A stretch of 64,000 nt of DNA from Lichenostomus cassidix. Its lineage: Eukaryota > Chordata > Aves > Passeriformes > Meliphagidae. This document shows, piece by piece, positions 61,585 to 64,000 of the stretch (positions within the stretch are counted from its first letter, which is position 1; each line of letters begins with the position of its first letter). The translations under genes were made by a program, and so were the position numbers. The notes under the pieces are model-generated. The model was not told where the DNA came from. It worked only from the letters and a program-made list of their open reading frames with translations, and ran no database searches. The DNA lies in the NCBI GenBank assembly GCA_008360975.2, contig CM039210.1, positions 19,429,007-19,493,006 on the forward strand, in the 5' to 3' direction.

Positions 61585-61673
61585 CTTAGCTCCAAATTCA
61601 ACCAGATTTGCTAAATTCTGCACAGACTTGGCAACCAGCGTCAGCGTTCTTGCAGCAGTGGGGGAAGGAGAAT
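61585..61673 (-). CDS. RASA1: RASA1 exon on the opposite strand: RasGAP C-terminal part
   Basis: Read on the minus strand, this 89-nt exon follows cctatcag and ends at gtgaat. It encodes DSPSPTAARTLTLVAKSVQN and LANLVEFGAK, unmistakably RASA1. It starts two bases into the Asp codon, so the missing preceding exon must end in G. All 15 earlier exons are on the plus strand left of the N gap; see findings. Confidence 0.95.
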
Positions 61674-62052
61674 CTGATAGGAATAGAAAGTAGAAAGTTA
61701 CTGACCATTTCATTTAAAACCTCCAGTAGTCACAAGAAAATTCTCTTCCACAATTTGTTATTTATCATGGAGTTGAATACTTTAAATGCTGTAAGAGAAC
61801 TGCATGTGAAAAATTTCTCATGATCAAGTAAACTTTTGGTATTTTAGTAATTATGTCCACAATAAACATCAATATGCATATCTGTCTTTGTTTAAGACAA
61901 TTTACAGGGCAGAGACTCCAAAGTGAGTTACCTCCCCTTAGTTTTAACCACTCCCCTGTAATAAATACATATCATAATGTCGGCTTTTCACAAATATTAC
62001 AATGAATACTATGTGTATTATTTTAATTCTTTTCTTATAGAGGTAGCCTTGC
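61674..62052. other. RASA1 intron upstream of the exon at 61585 (minus strand)
   Basis: Searched by eye on the minus strand for the missing RasGAP exon; none found. It ends at the ERV LTR. Confidence 0.5.
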
Positions 62053-62530
62053 TGTGAAAAATTGCTGTGTAATGATGACTAAGGTCTTTCTTTCTAGTAC
62101 TAGCTGAGTTTAATAGTAGTAAAATAGCTGTTATAGTTTTATTAGAATGCTTGAACTGTCTGCTTGAACTGGATAACATCCCACGAACGGACCCCGCCAC
62201 TGACACTCCAACTATCAGCACCTGTCGCCTGCAGAAACCACAATCTGGGAGCGATAACAGAATCAATGAAAGACGACTGCACATACTTCAAGGAGGTGGA
62301 TCAGTTCCCAGAACATGCAAAATAGTTTGGAGAAAAATATGAATATGTATAACTGTTTATGAATATGCATTAGGCTGAAGAGTATGTAAAGGATGTCTCT
62401 GTCCATACCAGGTGTGCTTTTTGGCTGAATGCCAAAGCACCCAGCACTGACCTTTTGCTTTTATCTGTCCCCTATTGTCTTTTATTAAACCTTTTTAATC
62501 CTAACAGGAGAGTGGACCTCGTTTTTCACA
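62053..62530 (+). repeat. 5' LTR of provirus E
   Basis: 478 nt with a perfect 9-bp terminal inverted repeat, TGTGAAAAA ... TTTTTCACA. The polyadenylation signal ATTAAA is at 62484-62489, about 40 nt before the end. Confidence 0.88.
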
Positions 62531-62532
62531 AT

Positions 62533-62552
62533 TGGGCGGCCTCATCCGGGAT
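62533..62552 (+). other. Primer binding site of provirus E
   Basis: TGGGCGGCCTCATCCGGGAT starts two nt after the LTR. Its TCCGGGAT end is as in tRNA-Pro-type sites, but the middle differs and it is two nt longer, so the primer tRNA is not certain. Confidence 0.65.
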
Positions 62553-63460
62553 CAACGCCTCACCTCCGAGACCCTGGGAGACTCTGAGCGGGGGAGGGTA
62601 CCCCTGCCGAGTTCGGTGGCCCACTGTTTCTTCTAGTGGGAACCGGCAGGTAGCAGGTTGGAATCCCGTGAACAAGAAGGGACGAAAAAAAGCAAAAGAA
62701 AGAGGGAAGGCTCCATAAAAAGCCGTGGCAGGGAAGCCCCACAAATTTTTCGTGCACGAAGATTCAGACAGAAAACACGGATTGTGAGTATTTTCTGGGA
62801 AGGGGCGGATACAGGGGATTGACTGTGTGTGTGTGAGATGCAGGCTGGCTCCAGACTTGCGAAGCGACTGAGGAGTCTCTGATACTGCGGTTCTGCTGTT
62901 TTGCGAGAAACACGGCCAGGAAGGAGACAAAGCGTAAGGAAAAAGGAGTGAAAGATCTCCCGGGGTAACTGGGACGGGGTCCCAGGGAGGGGTTGGACCC
63001 CCAGGGAAAAGGAACCTGGAGTTTCCTGGTAGAAATCTACTGGGAGACAGGGGACGAGAGTAAAAGTCCCCAATTCCAAGTAAGGGAAAAATTGCCAGAT
63101 TGCGGGTAAAAACACACAAAGACTAGAGAAAAAGTACTCTGGACGGGAAGTGTGGGATAGCAGACCCAAGAGAATCTGGGACTGGAGTACCATATTTGAG
63201 TTTACCATTTTATTTAAAACACAGAATCTGTGAGGAATCAGTTAAAAGTAAAAATTGCTTTATTATTGTATTGTGAGTGAGAATGAATGATATAAGAAAA
63301 TAAAGGTGGGAGAATGTGAATGAATGGAAAGACGTGATTAATTTAAACTCTGGTATTTGGAAGGAGGTGGATATAATATACAGGAAAGGTTTTTTGTGCT
63401 ATAAAGGAGGTAGAGGCGTGGGTGAGAACAAAGAAAGAGGCCAGGGAGGAAAAGGAAAAA

Positions 63461-64000
63461 ATGGGACAAAAAGGAAGTAGAATAAATTCAGGAAAAAAAG
63501 GGAGTAAAAAGATAATAGCAGATATACCCCAAGATAGTCCACTGGGGATTAAGTTAGCTAATTGGGAGAGTGACCCTCGTACAGAGAAGATAAAGATGAT
63601 TCAGTATTGTATGATAGAATGGCCAAAGGAAAAAATAAGATCCGACCATGTCTACTGGCCTAGGTATGGGTCTTTTGAAGCTTGGATTTGCCAGGCTTTG
63701 AACCGATTTATAAACTCAAAAGAACCAATTAATTCAGAAGAGGAGGAATATGCCTCGTGTTGGACAGGGGAGACGGGACCCTTGGGAATAAAAGTCTTTA
63801 AGATATCAGAAACCCCAGAGACAGAACGAGCAAAGGAAAAAGAAAGGAAAGGTTGGGATCCCTTGGAATCGCTCCCACCTCCGTTCGTGCAGGGGCCGGC
63901 GGGCGCGGCTCTGCCCCCGGCCGCCAGACATGCCGGAGACCCGCTGGGCTTAAATGCTATGGCTCCCAGACACGCGGCGACCCCACTTCAGCCGGGCTCC
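63461..64000 (+). CDS. Endogenous retroviral gag, N-terminal 180 codons, open to the window end
   Basis: The frame starts ATGGGACAA and stays open for exactly 180 codons to base 64000. The N-terminus MGQKGS fits the N-myristoylation consensus (Gly2, Ser6) that targets retroviral matrix protein to the plasma membrane. The first 100 or so residues, with several Trp (NWES, EWPK, YWPRYG, EAWICQ), look like a matrix domain. The rest is rich in charged residues, then Pro/Ala, as in a matrix-to-p12-like region. No stop or frameshift is seen, unlike proviruses A and B. Capsid and pol would be beyond the window. It could still be defective further on. Confidence 0.8.
   Translation, partial: MGQKGSRINSGKKGSKKIIADIPQDSPLGIKLANWESDPRTEKIKMIQYCMIEWPKEKIRSDHVYWPRYGSFEAWICQALNRFINSKEPINSEEEEYASCWTGETGPLGIKVFKISETPETERAKEKERKGWDPLESLPPPFVQGPAGAALPPAARHAGDPLGLNAMAPRHAATPLQPGS

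Larger units (their letters stand above)
62053..64000 (+). mobile_element. Provirus E: ERV with intact LTR and open gag, runs off the window
   Basis: A complete 5' LTR (62053-62530), a primer site at 62533, a leader of about 930 nt and an open gag frame to the last base. Four nt left of the LTR (TTGC, 62049-62052) are the candidate target duplication; the right side is outside the window. It is antisense to the RASA1 exons in this contig. The primer site resembles the tRNA-Pro type and gag begins with Met-Gly-Gln, both pointing to a gammaretrovirus-like (class I) element, which is an inference. Confidence 0.88.

Noticed and set aside
62526..63208. 191- and 197-codon minus-strand frames
   Set aside because: They are antisense to the leader of provirus E, have no recognisable domain, and the primer site and gag give the true orientation.

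Overview
This is a 64 kb piece of a bird genome, most likely a passerine (songbird). The evidence is abundant CR1 LINE fragments, long-terminal-repeat (LTR) families of the type that fills songbird genomes, a 5S-rRNA/CR1 chimera, and one conserved vertebrate gene with large AT-rich introns. The only cellular protein-coding gene I can support is RASA1 (p120 RasGAP), which turns off Ras by accelerating GTP hydrolysis. There are no bacterial-type operons and no CRISPR array.

Layout. Positions 6048-42790 (+ strand) hold 15 consecutive coding exons. They encode the C-terminal half of the SH3 domain, the second SH2 domain, the PH domain, the C2 domain and the first half of the RasGAP domain. All have GT/AG splice sites, and their summed length (1704 nt) keeps one open frame throughout. 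The 5' exons lie upstream of the window. A run of exactly 500 N sits at 52692-53191. Beyond it the last four coding exons are present but on the MINUS strand, in reverse order (61585-61673, 58641-58718, 57187-57321, 54773-54856 with the stop codon). One exon between the two sets, predicted at about 155 nt and carrying the FLR-type RasGAP signature, is absent from the window. The simplest reading is that the contig right of the gap was placed in the wrong orientation; a real inversion through RASA1 is the less likely alternative.

Repeats. About 20 kb (roughly 32% of the non-N bases by my coordinates) is endogenous retrovirus (ERV) or LTR sequence, much of it nested. Most insertions could be delimited to the base by target-site duplications (TSDs). 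Provirus A (1036-5449, minus, TSD CCTGA) contains two later solo LTRs. Provirus B (42921-51397, plus) is an env-less ERVL-like element with decayed gag, protease, RT, RNase H and integrase, a solo LTR in pol and another in its 3' LTR. A third element runs into the gap. A fourth (62053 to the window end) has an intact LTR and an open gag frame. Solo LTRs lie at 8301, 13762, 21806, 23595 and 31579. CR1 fragments make up about another 12%.

Chromosome. RASA1 is sex-linked in birds (Z, with a reported W gametolog). The very high ERV load and several replacements in conserved RASA1 positions make a W-linked copy a reasonable hypothesis, which the window alone cannot prove.
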